Below, piece by piece: positions 28,523 to 37,620 of a stretch of 64,000 nt of DNA. Position 1 is the stretch's first letter. Each line of letters begins with the position of its first letter. The notes below the pieces were generated by a model, which saw only the letters and a program-made list of their open reading frames with translations, was not told the origin of the DNA and did no database searches. Source of the DNA: Lachnospiraceae bacterium KH1T2. GTDB taxonomy: Bacteria; Bacillota; Clostridia; Lachnospirales; Lachnospiraceae. Location of the stretch: positions 1-64,000 of the forward strand of contig FOSY01000006.1 in NCBI GenBank assembly GCA_900114405.1, given 5' to 3'. The position numbers and the translations under genes were made by a program.

Positions 28523-30130
28523 ATGAAATCAAAACTTTTTAAGAATAAGAAAATATTATTTGTATGTCGTGAGACATATTCTAAACCCTTGTGGTTTCTT
28601 GCAAGAGATCTCAAAGAAGATAATGAGGTTGCAGCTTTTTTCATCATGTCTTCAGAAAGCAAGTTTAAGAAATGCTACTATAATGAGCATACCATTTATG
28701 AATTCAGAGAGAATCTTCCAGATGTAAAGCTTTATGATGTGGGTAATATCTGTGATGAGTTTGTAGAAGGCTTCGAGCGTTCTAAAGCACCGGCTGATAT
28801 CAACTTCCTTAAGGAGATTGAGAAAGAGTACAGTCATTACAAGACACTTGGACTTCAGCTGATGAGCTCGCAGGAAAATACCAAGCATTATCATTATCGT
28901 GAATATTGGTCAGTTACGAGTGATGAGGAGAATCAGTACTGGCTTGAGCTTAATTATAAAAATATCTTCCATATTTTAGATGAGTTTAAGCCGGATGTGA
29001 TCCTTGACCTTGACAATGCGGAGCTTCAGAGAACTATCCTCGTAGAAGTGGCTTATAAGAGAAATATTCCTTATATCACGGTTGAGTATGGAAAATTTGG
29101 ATATTATAAGTTCCCGAGTTTCCAGAATGCGTATGGGATCGATCCTTATTTTAAGAAGATTTACGAAGAAAAGCTTAATGAAAGCGATGAGTCTATGCGT
29201 GAGTCAATCGACTACATTAAGGATTTCAGAGAGAAGTCAAGCATTATGAATCCTATGTATAAGGGTACGGCTACTCTTCAATATGAAAGAGATTCATGGA
29301 GCTGGATCTTTAGGCTTATGCATGGCAAGTGGAACTATTTCTGGAATCAGGATTTCACAGCGGGTAATCTTAAGCTTAAAAAGAAGAGCCATATGCTCTA
29401 TGCAAAGACATGGCCATATCTTAAGTATTACTGGAATGTTTACATGCGTAAGCGTAAATTCCTTGTGCCGAATAATGTATTTGAGCCGCCTGTAGAGGGT
29501 GAAGACTATGTTTATATGCCGCTTCATCTGATACCTGAGTCAACAGTTTTCGTAAAGGGACCTTTCTATGTGGATGAGCTTAATCTTATCGAGCAGGTTT
29601 CTAAGGCACTTCCGGTTGGCTGGAAGCTCTATGTCAAGGAGCATCAGTCTATGCTTGGAGAGCGTGATCCGGAATTTTATAAAAAAGCGGCTGAGATTGC
29701 AAATGTTCGTGTAGTTCAGGTGAACTATTATAAAGATCCGAAGCCGTGGATAACTAATTGTAAGGGTGTTGCGACTATCACGGGCACAGGCGCATATGAA
29801 GCGGCACTTTTGGGCAAGCGCTCGATAGTATTTGGTGATGTGCCATTTTCACTTATGGATGGTGTGACGAGGATACGTTCATATGAAGATCTGCCGAAGG
29901 TTATCAGAGAGTTCGGAAAGCCTATCGAGAATACGCATTCCTGTGCGGCTTATCTTGAAGCAGTTAAGGAAGCGGGCTCAGAGGTCAAGATAAATGAGCT
30001 TATGAATGGTGCAGAGGAGATTTTTGCCGGACGCGCAAAAGAAGATGAAGAGTTTGATGGAATGCTTGAAGAGCTTCTTAGATTTTATGAGAAAGGCTAC
30101 CAGCGTTGGCTGGATGGTGGCGTAAGATGA
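28523..30130 (+). CDS. Capsular polysaccharide biosynthesis protein (GT-B-like)
   Basis: The 535-residue protein resembles the PF05159-type capsule biosynthesis/KpsC-like group and other GT-B transferases of surface glycans. The C-terminal half has KVYVKEHQSMLG-like and GVATITGTGAYEAALLGKRSIVFGD segments, the usual donor-binding region of these enzymes; the N-terminal half (FVCRETYSKPLWFLARDLKED) fits the acceptor domain. Because it directly precedes the NeuB-like synthase it may transfer the nonulosonic acid, which is only inferred. Its stop overlaps the next start (ATGA). Confidence 0.7.
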   Translation: MKSKLFKNKKILFVCRETYSKPLWFLARDLKEDNEVAAFFIMSSESKFKKCYYNEHTIYEFRENLPDVKLYDVGNICDEFVEGFERSKAPADINFLKEIEKEYSHYKTLGLQLMSSQENTKHYHYREYWSVTSDEENQYWLELNYKNIFHILDEFKPDVILDLDNAELQRTILVEVAYKRNIPYITVEYGKFGYYKFPSFQNAYGIDPYFKKIYEEKLNESDESMRESIDYIKDFREKSSIMNPMYKGTATLQYERDSWSWIFRLMHGKWNYFWNQDFTAGNLKLKKKSHMLYAKTWPYLKYYWNVYMRKRKFLVPNNVFEPPVEGEDYVYMPLHLIPESTVFVKGPFYVDELNLIEQVSKALPVGWKLYVKEHQSMLGERDPEFYKKAAEIANVRVVQVNYYKDPKPWITNCKGVATITGTGAYEAALLGKRSIVFGDVPFSLMDGVTRIRSYEDLPKVIREFGKPIENTHSCAAYLEAVKEAGSEVKINELMNGAEEIFAGRAKEDEEFDGMLEELLRFYEKGYQRWLDGGVR

Positions 30131-31197
30131 TAAACGTTATTGAGAAAAGACTTGCAGAGGGTAAATTCGTATTTATCGCTGAAATCGGTGTGAACTATTA
30201 TGATATAGCAGCAGAACGTGGAATTTCCAATATGGATGCGGCTAAGCTTATGGTAAAGGAAGCCGCTGAAGCTGGTATCCACGCAGTAAAGTTCCAGACT
30301 TATAAGGCAGGAACTCTTGCTGCTAAGGCTTCTCCATACTACTGGGACATTACAGAAGAGCCGACACGTTCACAGTATGAGCTTTTCAAGAAGTTTGATG
30401 CTTTTGGAGAGAAGGAGTACAGAGAGCTTGCGGAGTATTCAGAGTCACTTGGTGTTGAATTTCTTTCTACAGCTTTTGACTTTGAGTCAGCAGACTACCT
30501 TGACTCTATGATGAATGTGTATAAGATCTCTTCATCAGATCTTTCAAACCTGCCGTTTATCGAGTATCAGGCAAAGAAAAATAAGCCTATACTTCTTTCA
30601 GTAGGTGCTTCAAATGCTGATGAGATCAGGGCTGCAGTTGAGACGATCCGCAAAGTAAATGATAAAAAGATCACACTTCTTCATTGCGTGCTTGAATATC
30701 CTACACCGCTTGAAGATGTTAATCTTTTGAAGATTGCTTCTCTTAAGAAGGAATTCCCTGAGGTTTATATCGGATATTCTGACCACACTAAGCCAACGCC
30801 TGAGTGTGATGTTATAAAGACTGCATATAACCTTGGTGCACAGATTATAGAGAAACACTTTACACTTAATAAGACCTTAAAGGGAAATGATCATTATCAT
30901 GCAATGGACCCGGCAGATGCAAGAGATATCCTTGCAGGAATCCGCCGTATGGATATGCTTCGCGGAAAGGGCGATCTTGTCTGCCTCGATACTGAGGGTA
31001 AAGCGAGAAGTAACGCAAGACGTTCCATCGTTGCTCTTGGAGACATCAAAGCCGGTACTGTGATAGAGAGAGAAATGCTCACATTTAAGAGACCGGGAAC
31101 AGGTATATCTCCATCAGAGATTGAAACGGTCATTGGAAAGACAGCGGCAGTTGATATTGCGGATGATACTATTCTTACACGGGAAATGTTTAAGTAA
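30127..31197 (+). CDS. neuB: NeuB-family nonulosonic acid synthase
   Basis: The 356-residue enzyme of the N-acetylneuraminate/legionaminate/pseudaminate synthase family condenses phosphoenolpyruvate with a six-carbon amino sugar. The TIM barrel has FIAEIGVNYYD, AVKFQTYKAGTLAAK, KISSSDLSNLPFIEY, YSDHTKPTPECDV and IIEKHFTLNK. A C-terminal SAF (antifreeze-like) domain (about 290-356, SNARRSIVALGDIKAGTVIEREML) completes it. ATG 30127 overlaps the upstream stop by ATGA and fits the family start; the in-frame codon at 30106 is unlikely. Which nonulosonic acid is made cannot be told from sequence alone. The Lys- and Tyr-rich N-terminal insertion (AKASPYYWDITEEP) is typical of legionaminate-type synthases of Firmicutes. 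Confidence 0.88.
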   Translation: MINVIEKRLAEGKFVFIAEIGVNYYDIAAERGISNMDAAKLMVKEAAEAGIHAVKFQTYKAGTLAAKASPYYWDITEEPTRSQYELFKKFDAFGEKEYRELAEYSESLGVEFLSTAFDFESADYLDSMMNVYKISSSDLSNLPFIEYQAKKNKPILLSVGASNADEIRAAVETIRKVNDKKITLLHCVLEYPTPLEDVNLLKIASLKKEFPEVYIGYSDHTKPTPECDVIKTAYNLGAQIIEKHFTLNKTLKGNDHYHAMDPADARDILAGIRRMDMLRGKGDLVCLDTEGKARSNARRSIVALGDIKAGTVIEREMLTFKRPGTGISPSEIETVIGKTAAVDIADDTILTREMFK

Positions 31198-32627
31198 TGA
31201 GTGATGAAAGTAAAAAAGATAATAATGGGAAAAAGGCTGTAAGATCAGGCTTTTGGTATGTTATCTCAAATGTACTCATACGAGCAGTCGGGATAATTAC
31301 AGCGCCCATATATACACGCCTTCTTACTACTGCTGAGACGGGATATGCTAATAATTTCAATAACTATGTGAGTATTTTAAGTGCGGTCATGGGACTGTGC
31401 CTGATCTACTCTGTCGGCAGGGCAAAGCTTGATTTCAAGGATGAATTTGACAAGTTCATGTCATCGATCCAAACTCTTTCGAGTCTATTTGGGTTCATCG
31501 TTTTGCTGGCGATGTTCTTTATATGCCCGGCAGGTGGGATGCTTAAGTTTGAGCGAGAAGTAGTGATGATACTTTTTGCATATCTGGTGGTCTATCCTTC
31601 GATAGATTACATGCAGTATAAGTATAGATTTGAATATAAGTATAAAGAAAACATTGCTATTTCTGTGATCATAACGGTCGCAACGGTAGTACTTTCTGTG
31701 GCATTGATGCTGGCTATGCCGGAGCGGAGGGGATTCGCAAAGATCATTGGAACGGTGGTTCCGAGTGCTGTGGTAGCTATCTGGTGCTATGCTAATATTT
31801 TATGTAAGGGAAAGACTCTTGTTAATAAAAAGTATTGGTCATATGCATTGAAGATAGGGCTTCCGATGATACCTCACGGACTTGCCCTTCTGCTTCTTGC
31901 CCGCATGGATACGACGATGATCTCGAATTTACGTGATTATTCGGAAGTTGGTCTTTATACATCGGGATACACGATCGGTTCATTATTGATGTTTCTTACA
32001 AACGCAGTGGGTCAGGCATGGCTTCCGTGGTTTAATGAGCGCCTTTATACAAAAGATTATGCATCAGTAAGGGAGAAAAACCGTCTGATGATGTTTTTTG
32101 GATGTGTAATAACTCTTGGATTCATAGCATGCGCACCTGAGGCGGTAAAGATACTCTATGCACCGGGATATTGGACATCTATGTATGTAGTTCCTCCCGT
32201 GGCACTGGGTACGCTCTGCCAGTACTTTTATACTAACTATGTAAATGCAGAGCTTTTTTATAAAAAGACTTCATTGATCGCAATCAATTCCGTTATTGCA
32301 GCGGCTGTTAACTTCGGGCTCAATGCTTACTATATTCCTAAATACGGTTTTATCGCGGCTGCCTATACGACACTTGCAGGATACTTTATCCTTATGATAC
32401 TGCATTTTATATGCACGAGATACATTCTGAAACTGCCTATCTACGAGGATGCGCTTTACTTTGCGATGCTTGCGGTCACATGTGTTATCGGTATCGCATA
32501 TATCATGGTTTATGATAAGTGGCTTATAAGATATGGCATTTCTCTTTTATGGTTCGCGGTTTTGGCATATGTCAGAAAGCGTGATATAATCAATGCAGTC
32601 AAAATGCTGAAAAATAGACGAGGTTGA
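31197..32627 (+). CDS. Polysaccharide flippase (Wzx-like), first copy
   Basis: The 476-residue membrane protein has about 12-14 helices and belongs to the MATE/Wzx-like polysaccharide exporter superfamily. The N-terminal GFWYVISNVLIRAVGIITAPIYTRLLTTAETGYANNF is typical. It should move the lipid-linked repeat unit across the membrane. The start ATG shares one base with the stop of the NeuB gene. A second, different flippase is encoded at 39893. Confidence 0.88.
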   Translation: MSDESKKDNNGKKAVRSGFWYVISNVLIRAVGIITAPIYTRLLTTAETGYANNFNNYVSILSAVMGLCLIYSVGRAKLDFKDEFDKFMSSIQTLSSLFGFIVLLAMFFICPAGGMLKFEREVVMILFAYLVVYPSIDYMQYKYRFEYKYKENIAISVIITVATVVLSVALMLAMPERRGFAKIIGTVVPSAVVAIWCYANILCKGKTLVNKKYWSYALKIGLPMIPHGLALLLLARMDTTMISNLRDYSEVGLYTSGYTIGSLLMFLTNAVGQAWLPWFNERLYTKDYASVREKNRLMMFFGCVITLGFIACAPEAVKILYAPGYWTSMYVVPPVALGTLCQYFYTNYVNAELFYKKTSLIAINSVIAAAVNFGLNAYYIPKYGFIAAAYTTLAGYFILMILHFICTRYILKLPIYEDALYFAMLAVTCVIGIAYIMVYDKWLIRYGISLLWFAVLAYVRKRDIINAVKMLKNRRG

Positions 32628-32634
32628 TATAAAT

Positions 32635-34269
32635 ATGAATATTCTGGCTGTTATACCGGCTCGGGGCGGTTCAAAGAGAATCCCCAGAAAAAATGTGCGG
32701 ATCATGTGCGGAAAGCCTTTAATCCTCTACTCTATAGAGAATGCGGCTGCATTGAAGTCTGATTATGATATAGACATTGCAGTTTCTACTGATGATGAAG
32801 AGCTTTCACTGATCGCAGGCGACCGTGGAGTGGATATTGTCGAGCGTGGCGAAGAGCTTTCAGCTGACAATGTAACGCTTGATCCGGTTATCTATGATGC
32901 TGTTTGCAAGATGGAGGAGCGAAAGAATAAGTCGTATGACATCGTTATCACTATGCAGGCAACTTCTCCTACATTAAAGGCAGAGACGCTCAAAAATGCG
33001 ATAAAGTACTTTACAGACGGCGGTTATGATACGGTGATAAGTGTAGTAAATAAGCCGCATCTTTCATGGACAAAGAAAGATGGAAAGATCGTAAAAAATT
33101 ATGAAAAGCGCCTTAATTCGCAGGAGCTTCCGGCAAATTATCTTGAGACAGGCGGTTTTGTGATAGCGAAGAGAAGCGTAGTCACAAAAGATAGCCGTAT
33201 CGGTGAGAATGTTTCCGTATTTGAGACTACACCGCAGGAAGCTGTGGATATTGATACCGACGAGGACTGGATCAATGCCGAGGCTATCCTTGGGAGAAAG
33301 AAGATACTCTTTAGATGCGTAGGTGAGAGACGCATAGGAATGGGACATATTTACAGATGCCTTTCAATTGCTTATAAGCTTGTCGGACATGAGCTTTTAT
33401 TTGTCACTGATTCTAAGAGTGAGATGGGGATCGAGCGTCTTAAAGAATCTTTCTTCCCTATGAAGGTCATCGCTGATGATGCTGAGTACGAAGAGGTGCT
33501 TAAAGAGTATAAGCCGGATGTCATCATCAATGATGTGCTTAATACTACAGAGGAATTTATCACTCTGGAGAGAAAGTATACTAAGCGTATAGTCAACTTT
33601 GAAGATATCGGAAAGGGCGCGGCTCTTGCAGATGTCGTGATAAATGCGCTTTACGAGAATCATCCGGGAAAGACCGGTAATGTCAGGGAAGGCTCTGACT
33701 ATTACTTCATACGTGATGAATTTTTAGAGCAGAAGCCTAAGGAATTCAGTGAAGAGTGCAGAAATGTCGTTATCATGTTTGGAGGCTCAGACCCTGCAGA
33801 CCTTACGGGAAAGCTTATCAGGGTTTGTTCAAAGCTTCACGATATCATGCCTGAGTGCGAATTCCACTTTATCACAGGCTTTGGTTATCTTAAAAAAGAT
33901 GAGATAAGTGATATTCCTGAAAAGAATATCTTTATACATAATGATGTGAAGAGAGTTTCGACCTTTATGAAGAAGGCAGACCTTGCAGTAACTTCGCAGG
34001 GACGCACTATCTATGAGCTTGCCAGCATGGGAGTTCCGGCGGTAGTGCTGGCTCAGAATGAGAGAGAGACAGAGCATGTATTTGCTGCCATTCAGAATGG
34101 CTTCATAAACCTTGGACTTGGTGAAAATATAGATGAAGAGTCAATCGGCAAGACTATGAGATGGCTTGCGGAAACTCCAAATGTACGTAAAGAGATGAGA
34201 GAGGCTGAGCTTAAGCACAGTCTTGTAAAGGGACAAGAGAGAGTAATCGACTTAATATTGGAGAATTGA
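32635..34269 (+). CDS. Fusion of acylneuraminate cytidylyltransferase and PseG-like hydrolase
   Basis: The 544-residue protein has two domains. Residues 1-220 are a CMP-nonulosonic acid synthetase (LAVIPARGGSKRIPRKNVR, then TMQATSPTLKAETL), which activates the sugar with CTP. Residues 222-544 are a GT-B domain of the PseG type (FRCVGERRIGMGHIYRCLSIAYKL, NVVIMFGGSDPADLTGKLI, AVTSQGRTIYELASMGVPAVVLAQNE), which in pseudaminate and legionaminate pathways removes UDP from the amino-sugar precursor just before the NeuB step. Together with the upstream NeuB it gives the last three steps of a nonulosonic acid pathway. The earlier dehydratase, aminotransferase and acetyltransferase genes are not in the window. 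Confidence 0.87.
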   Translation: MNILAVIPARGGSKRIPRKNVRIMCGKPLILYSIENAAALKSDYDIDIAVSTDDEELSLIAGDRGVDIVERGEELSADNVTLDPVIYDAVCKMEERKNKSYDIVITMQATSPTLKAETLKNAIKYFTDGGYDTVISVVNKPHLSWTKKDGKIVKNYEKRLNSQELPANYLETGGFVIAKRSVVTKDSRIGENVSVFETTPQEAVDIDTDEDWINAEAILGRKKILFRCVGERRIGMGHIYRCLSIAYKLVGHELLFVTDSKSEMGIERLKESFFPMKVIADDAEYEEVLKEYKPDVIINDVLNTTEEFITLERKYTKRIVNFEDIGKGAALADVVINALYENHPGKTGNVREGSDYYFIRDEFLEQKPKEFSEECRNVVIMFGGSDPADLTGKLIRVCSKLHDIMPECEFHFITGFGYLKKDEISDIPEKNIFIHNDVKRVSTFMKKADLAVTSQGRTIYELASMGVPAVVLAQNERETEHVFAAIQNGFINLGLGENIDEESIGKTMRWLAETPNVRKEMREAELKHSLVKGQERVIDLILEN

Positions 34270-34273
34270 GAGT

Positions 34274-35485
34274 ATGGGAGAAATCGGGAAGGTTCTGTTT
34301 ATTAATACTATATGTGGGACCGGATCGACAGGAAGGCTCGTTACAGGCCTTATGGATGCGCTCAATGAACGCGGTATAGATACGATGTGCGCATATGGGC
34401 GATGGAATGCACCTAAGAAGTACAAGACCTATCGTATAGGAAATAACCTTGATGTCATCGTTCACGGTATGGTGAGCAGGATCACAGACAGGCATGGGCT
34501 GTATTCCACATTTGCCACAATGAGGCTTATAAAAGAGATAAAAAAGTACGATCCGGATGTTATCCATATTCATAATGTGCATGGGTACTATTTGAATTAT
34601 AAAGTACTTTTTAAGTACTTGAAAACCTGTAATAAGAGGATAATCTGGACACTGCATGACTGCTGGTCATTTACAGGGCATTGTTCGCATTTTGCATATG
34701 TGGAGTGTGAGAAATGGAGAACAGAGTGCAGCAGATGTCCGCAGCTGGATCAGTATCCGAAGTCTTTTTTATTTGACAGATCGGATAAAAATTATAATTT
34801 AAAAAAGAGTCTTTTCACGGGGATTGAAAATCTGTCCATTGTTACGCCGTCCGCATGGCTGGCGGGAATGGTCAAGAAGTCGTTCCTTAAGGAATATCCG
34901 GTAGAAGTTGTTCCGACAGGGATCAACCTTGCGAGATTTAAGCCGAGGAGCTCAAACCTCAGAGAGAGGTATGATATAGGCGACAGAACTCTTATACTTG
35001 GCGTTGCGAACCCCTGGAGGGAACGTAAGGGATTTGATGAGTTTATGAAGCTTGCGGCAGAGCTTGATGATAATTACCGTATCGTCATGATAGGGCTTAA
35101 GAAGAAGCAGCTTGAAGGACTTGCGTGGAATATTATAGGTATCGAAAAGACAGACAGTGTCGAAGAAATGGCGCAGTGGTACAGTACGGCAGATGTTTAT
35201 CTCAATATGACCTTTGAGGATACGTTCCCGACTACAAACCTTGAAGCAATGGCATGCGGAACACCTGTTATAACCTATAATGTCGGAGGAAGTCCGGAAT
35301 CACTTACCTCTAGGACGGGAATTGTTGTTGATCCCGGAGATATCAACGGTGTCAAAGAAGCAATCCAGCGCGTTGAGGGTAAGAATAAGGAGATCACAGA
35401 GAGATTCTGCACCGCTCAGGCTCAGGAATATTCTACAAAGAAGAGATTTGAAGAGTATATTACAAAGGTATATGGTCTTCATTAA
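34274..35485 (+). CDS. Glycosyltransferase family 4
   Basis: The 403-residue GT-B enzyme has an N-terminal acceptor-side domain starting VLFINTICGTGSTGRLVTGL. The donor-side domain has ILGVANPWRERKGFDEFMKLA and the GT4 signature EDTFPTTNLEAMACGTPVITY. It resembles WcaC-type colanic acid transferases in its start. The segment HDCWSFTGHCSHFAYVECEKW with clustered Cys and the following CSRCPQL could bind metal and is common in this subgroup. It begins four bases after the fusion gene stop. Confidence 0.88.
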   Translation: MGEIGKVLFINTICGTGSTGRLVTGLMDALNERGIDTMCAYGRWNAPKKYKTYRIGNNLDVIVHGMVSRITDRHGLYSTFATMRLIKEIKKYDPDVIHIHNVHGYYLNYKVLFKYLKTCNKRIIWTLHDCWSFTGHCSHFAYVECEKWRTECSRCPQLDQYPKSFLFDRSDKNYNLKKSLFTGIENLSIVTPSAWLAGMVKKSFLKEYPVEVVPTGINLARFKPRSSNLRERYDIGDRTLILGVANPWRERKGFDEFMKLAAELDDNYRIVMIGLKKKQLEGLAWNIIGIEKTDSVEEMAQWYSTADVYLNMTFEDTFPTTNLEAMACGTPVITYNVGGSPESLTSRTGIVVDPGDINGVKEAIQRVEGKNKEITERFCTAQAQEYSTKKRFEEYITKVYGLH

Positions 35486-35516
35486 AAAGACTATAAATGA
35501 TTAGAAAGACTTGTAT

Positions 35517-36866
35517 ATGAAAAAATTCTGCAGCAGATTTCAAAACAGCATATTGATGCTTTTTGCTGCCTGTTTATATGTTGGCGGTTTTTTGGTGTTA
35601 TTCGCTCTCTTGGGAATTGACTCAAGGCAGGTTCGGGTACTTTCAAGAACATCGGTTATCATGGGACTGGCTTATGTGATGTTCATGACACTTTTTACTA
35701 AAGTGTATGGACGGTTCAGAGTAGGAAGAAGTCAGCCGCATCAGGTCAGGCTTTCGCTTGCGTTGGCATTTTTCTTTACGGATATATGTACTTATGCGGT
35801 ATTTATCATAATGAATACGAATGATGCCAATAACAGAGTGTTTGAGCTGATCTCGCTGCATTGGCTGCTTGCTTCGTTTGTTCTGCAGGCGCTGCTTACA
35901 TCAGTTCTGGTGGCAGCCGGAGACAGGTTCTATCGCTGGATAGTTCCTCCGCAGAAGACACTCGTGGTGCTTCAGGATATCGCGGAAAAGGGAAATGTTG
36001 TACGTGTGATAAACGCGTGCGGTGCAAGATTTGTGATTTCGGAAGTCGTGCGTTATGACGACGCTGATATAAAAGCAAAGATGAGGCATTCGGATGCGGT
36101 ATTTTTCTATGATGTTCCTGCCGGTGAGAAGCAGATGCTCAAAGAGTACTGTTATAAACATCTGACAAGCGTTTATTGCAATCCGGACCTTTCAGATATT
36201 TTGACAATGACATCAGAAGAGATGATGTTTGGCGACCTGCCGTTTCTTGCAAAGGAATTTGGCGGTCTTACCATGGAGCAGCGCATAGTTAAGCGTCTCA
36301 TGGACATTTTTGTTTCTCTTCTTGGATTGATAATTTCAAGCCCGTTCCTTTTGATAGCGGCAGCAGCTATAAAGCTCGACGACGGAGGCCCTGTATTTTT
36401 CAGGCAGAAGCGCGCTACTATCAGAGGACGAGTATTTGAGATCTACAAATTCAGAACTATGAAAGTGAATGCGCCTAATATCTCTGTCTCAAAGAATGAT
36501 GACAGGATCACCAAGGCGGGTAAGTTTTTAAGAAAATACCGTATTGATGAGCTTCCGCAGCTTATCAATATTATGAAAGGTGACATGTCGCTTGTAGGGC
36601 CTAGACCTGAAATGCTTGAAAATGTCAATGAATATGAGAGAGAGCTTCCGGAGTTCCGCTATAGGCTCAGGATGAAAGCCGGTCTTACCGGACTTGCTCA
36701 GGTAGTTGGCAGATATAATACGTCATCAAGGGATAAGCTTGTCCTGGACCTTATGTATATTGAAAATTTCAGCATACTGCTTGATATAAAGCTCATGCTT
36801 CAGACACTTCTCGTACTCTTTAAGGCGGAAGATTCTACCGAGGGTTTTGAGGAGGACGCAAAATGA
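35517..36866 (+). CDS. Initiating undecaprenyl-phosphate sugar phosphotransferase
   Basis: The 449-residue polyisoprenyl-phosphate hexose-1-phosphate transferase (WcaJ/EpsL type) starts repeat-unit synthesis on the membrane carrier lipid. The N-terminal part has four helices and a CoA-binding-like nucleotide fold (residues 1-240). A fifth re-entrant helix (FVSLLGLIISSPFLLIAAA) leads to the catalytic domain with FRQKRATIRGRVFEIYKFRTM, YRIDELPQLINIMKGDMSLVGPRPE and LRMKAGLTGLAQV. ATG 35517 is preferred over the TTG at 35511. Its stop overlaps the next start by ATGA. Confidence 0.93.
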   Translation: MKKFCSRFQNSILMLFAACLYVGGFLVLFALLGIDSRQVRVLSRTSVIMGLAYVMFMTLFTKVYGRFRVGRSQPHQVRLSLALAFFFTDICTYAVFIIMNTNDANNRVFELISLHWLLASFVLQALLTSVLVAAGDRFYRWIVPPQKTLVVLQDIAEKGNVVRVINACGARFVISEVVRYDDADIKAKMRHSDAVFFYDVPAGEKQMLKEYCYKHLTSVYCNPDLSDILTMTSEEMMFGDLPFLAKEFGGLTMEQRIVKRLMDIFVSLLGLIISSPFLLIAAAAIKLDDGGPVFFRQKRATIRGRVFEIYKFRTMKVNAPNISVSKNDDRITKAGKFLRKYRIDELPQLINIMKGDMSLVGPRPEMLENVNEYERELPEFRYRLRMKAGLTGLAQVVGRYNTSSRDKLVLDLMYIENFSILLDIKLMLQTLLVLFKAEDSTEGFEEDAK

Positions 36867-37603
36867 AGGTGAGTCTTATAACAGTGTGCTTTAATGCAGA
36901 GAGTACTATCGAGCGTACACTTAAGTCTGTGCTTGAGCAGACTTACGATGATATAGAGTATATAATCATCGATGGCGCAAGTAAGGACAGGACAGTGGAG
37001 ATAGCAGAGCGCTGGAGACAGCGATTTGCTGAAAGAAATATTGACTATAAGATATTTTCAGAACCGGATAAAGGCATTTATGATGCGATGAATAAAGGAA
37101 TCACCAAGGCGACAGGCGAGCTTGTGGGCATCATTAATGCTGACGACTGGTATGAGAAGGACTGCGTGGAAGTGGTCGTTTCGGAGTATGAGAAGTCGCC
37201 GTTTGACCTGAGCTTTGCGGATATCAGGATGCATATGAATGGCGGAAAGACCTTCATAAAAAAGGCACGATACAGAAAATATCTCACTAGCCGTGACTGG
37301 AATCATCCGACACAGTTTGTGCGCAGGGAAGTGTATGATAAATATCGCTATCGCTGCCGCAATATCAGTGATGACATGGAGCTTTACTTCCGTGTGAGAA
37401 TGGCAGGTTACAGGATACATGTTATCCACAGGACTCTTGCTAATTTTCAGATGGGCGGAGTATCCAGCAGGATTCCGATAACAGAGATACCGGAGCGTAT
37501 AGAGCGACGATATCAGATATACAGGGAGAATGGCTGCAGCAGGTTTTATTTTTTTGAATGCGCAGCATTTGAGTTGATAAAATATTTAGCCAGCAAGTTT
37601 TAA
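36863..37603 (+). CDS. Glycosyltransferase family 2 (WcaA-like)
   Basis: The 246-residue GT-A enzyme has SLITVCFNAESTIERTLKSVLEQTYDDIEYIIIDGASKDRT at the N-terminus and the metal-binding NADD at 92-95 (GIINADDWYEKD). It is of the small WcaA/EpsE-like class with the DGASxDxT motif typical of transferases adding one sugar to a lipid-linked chain. It overlaps the initiating transferase gene by four bases, and the next gene follows 17 bases later. Confidence 0.9.
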   Translation: MKVSLITVCFNAESTIERTLKSVLEQTYDDIEYIIIDGASKDRTVEIAERWRQRFAERNIDYKIFSEPDKGIYDAMNKGITKATGELVGIINADDWYEKDCVEVVVSEYEKSPFDLSFADIRMHMNGGKTFIKKARYRKYLTSRDWNHPTQFVRREVYDKYRYRCRNISDDMELYFRVRMAGYRIHVIHRTLANFQMGGVSSRIPITEIPERIERRYQIYRENGCSRFYFFECAAFELIKYLASKF

Positions 37604-37620
37604 GCCAGGGACGAGGAACT

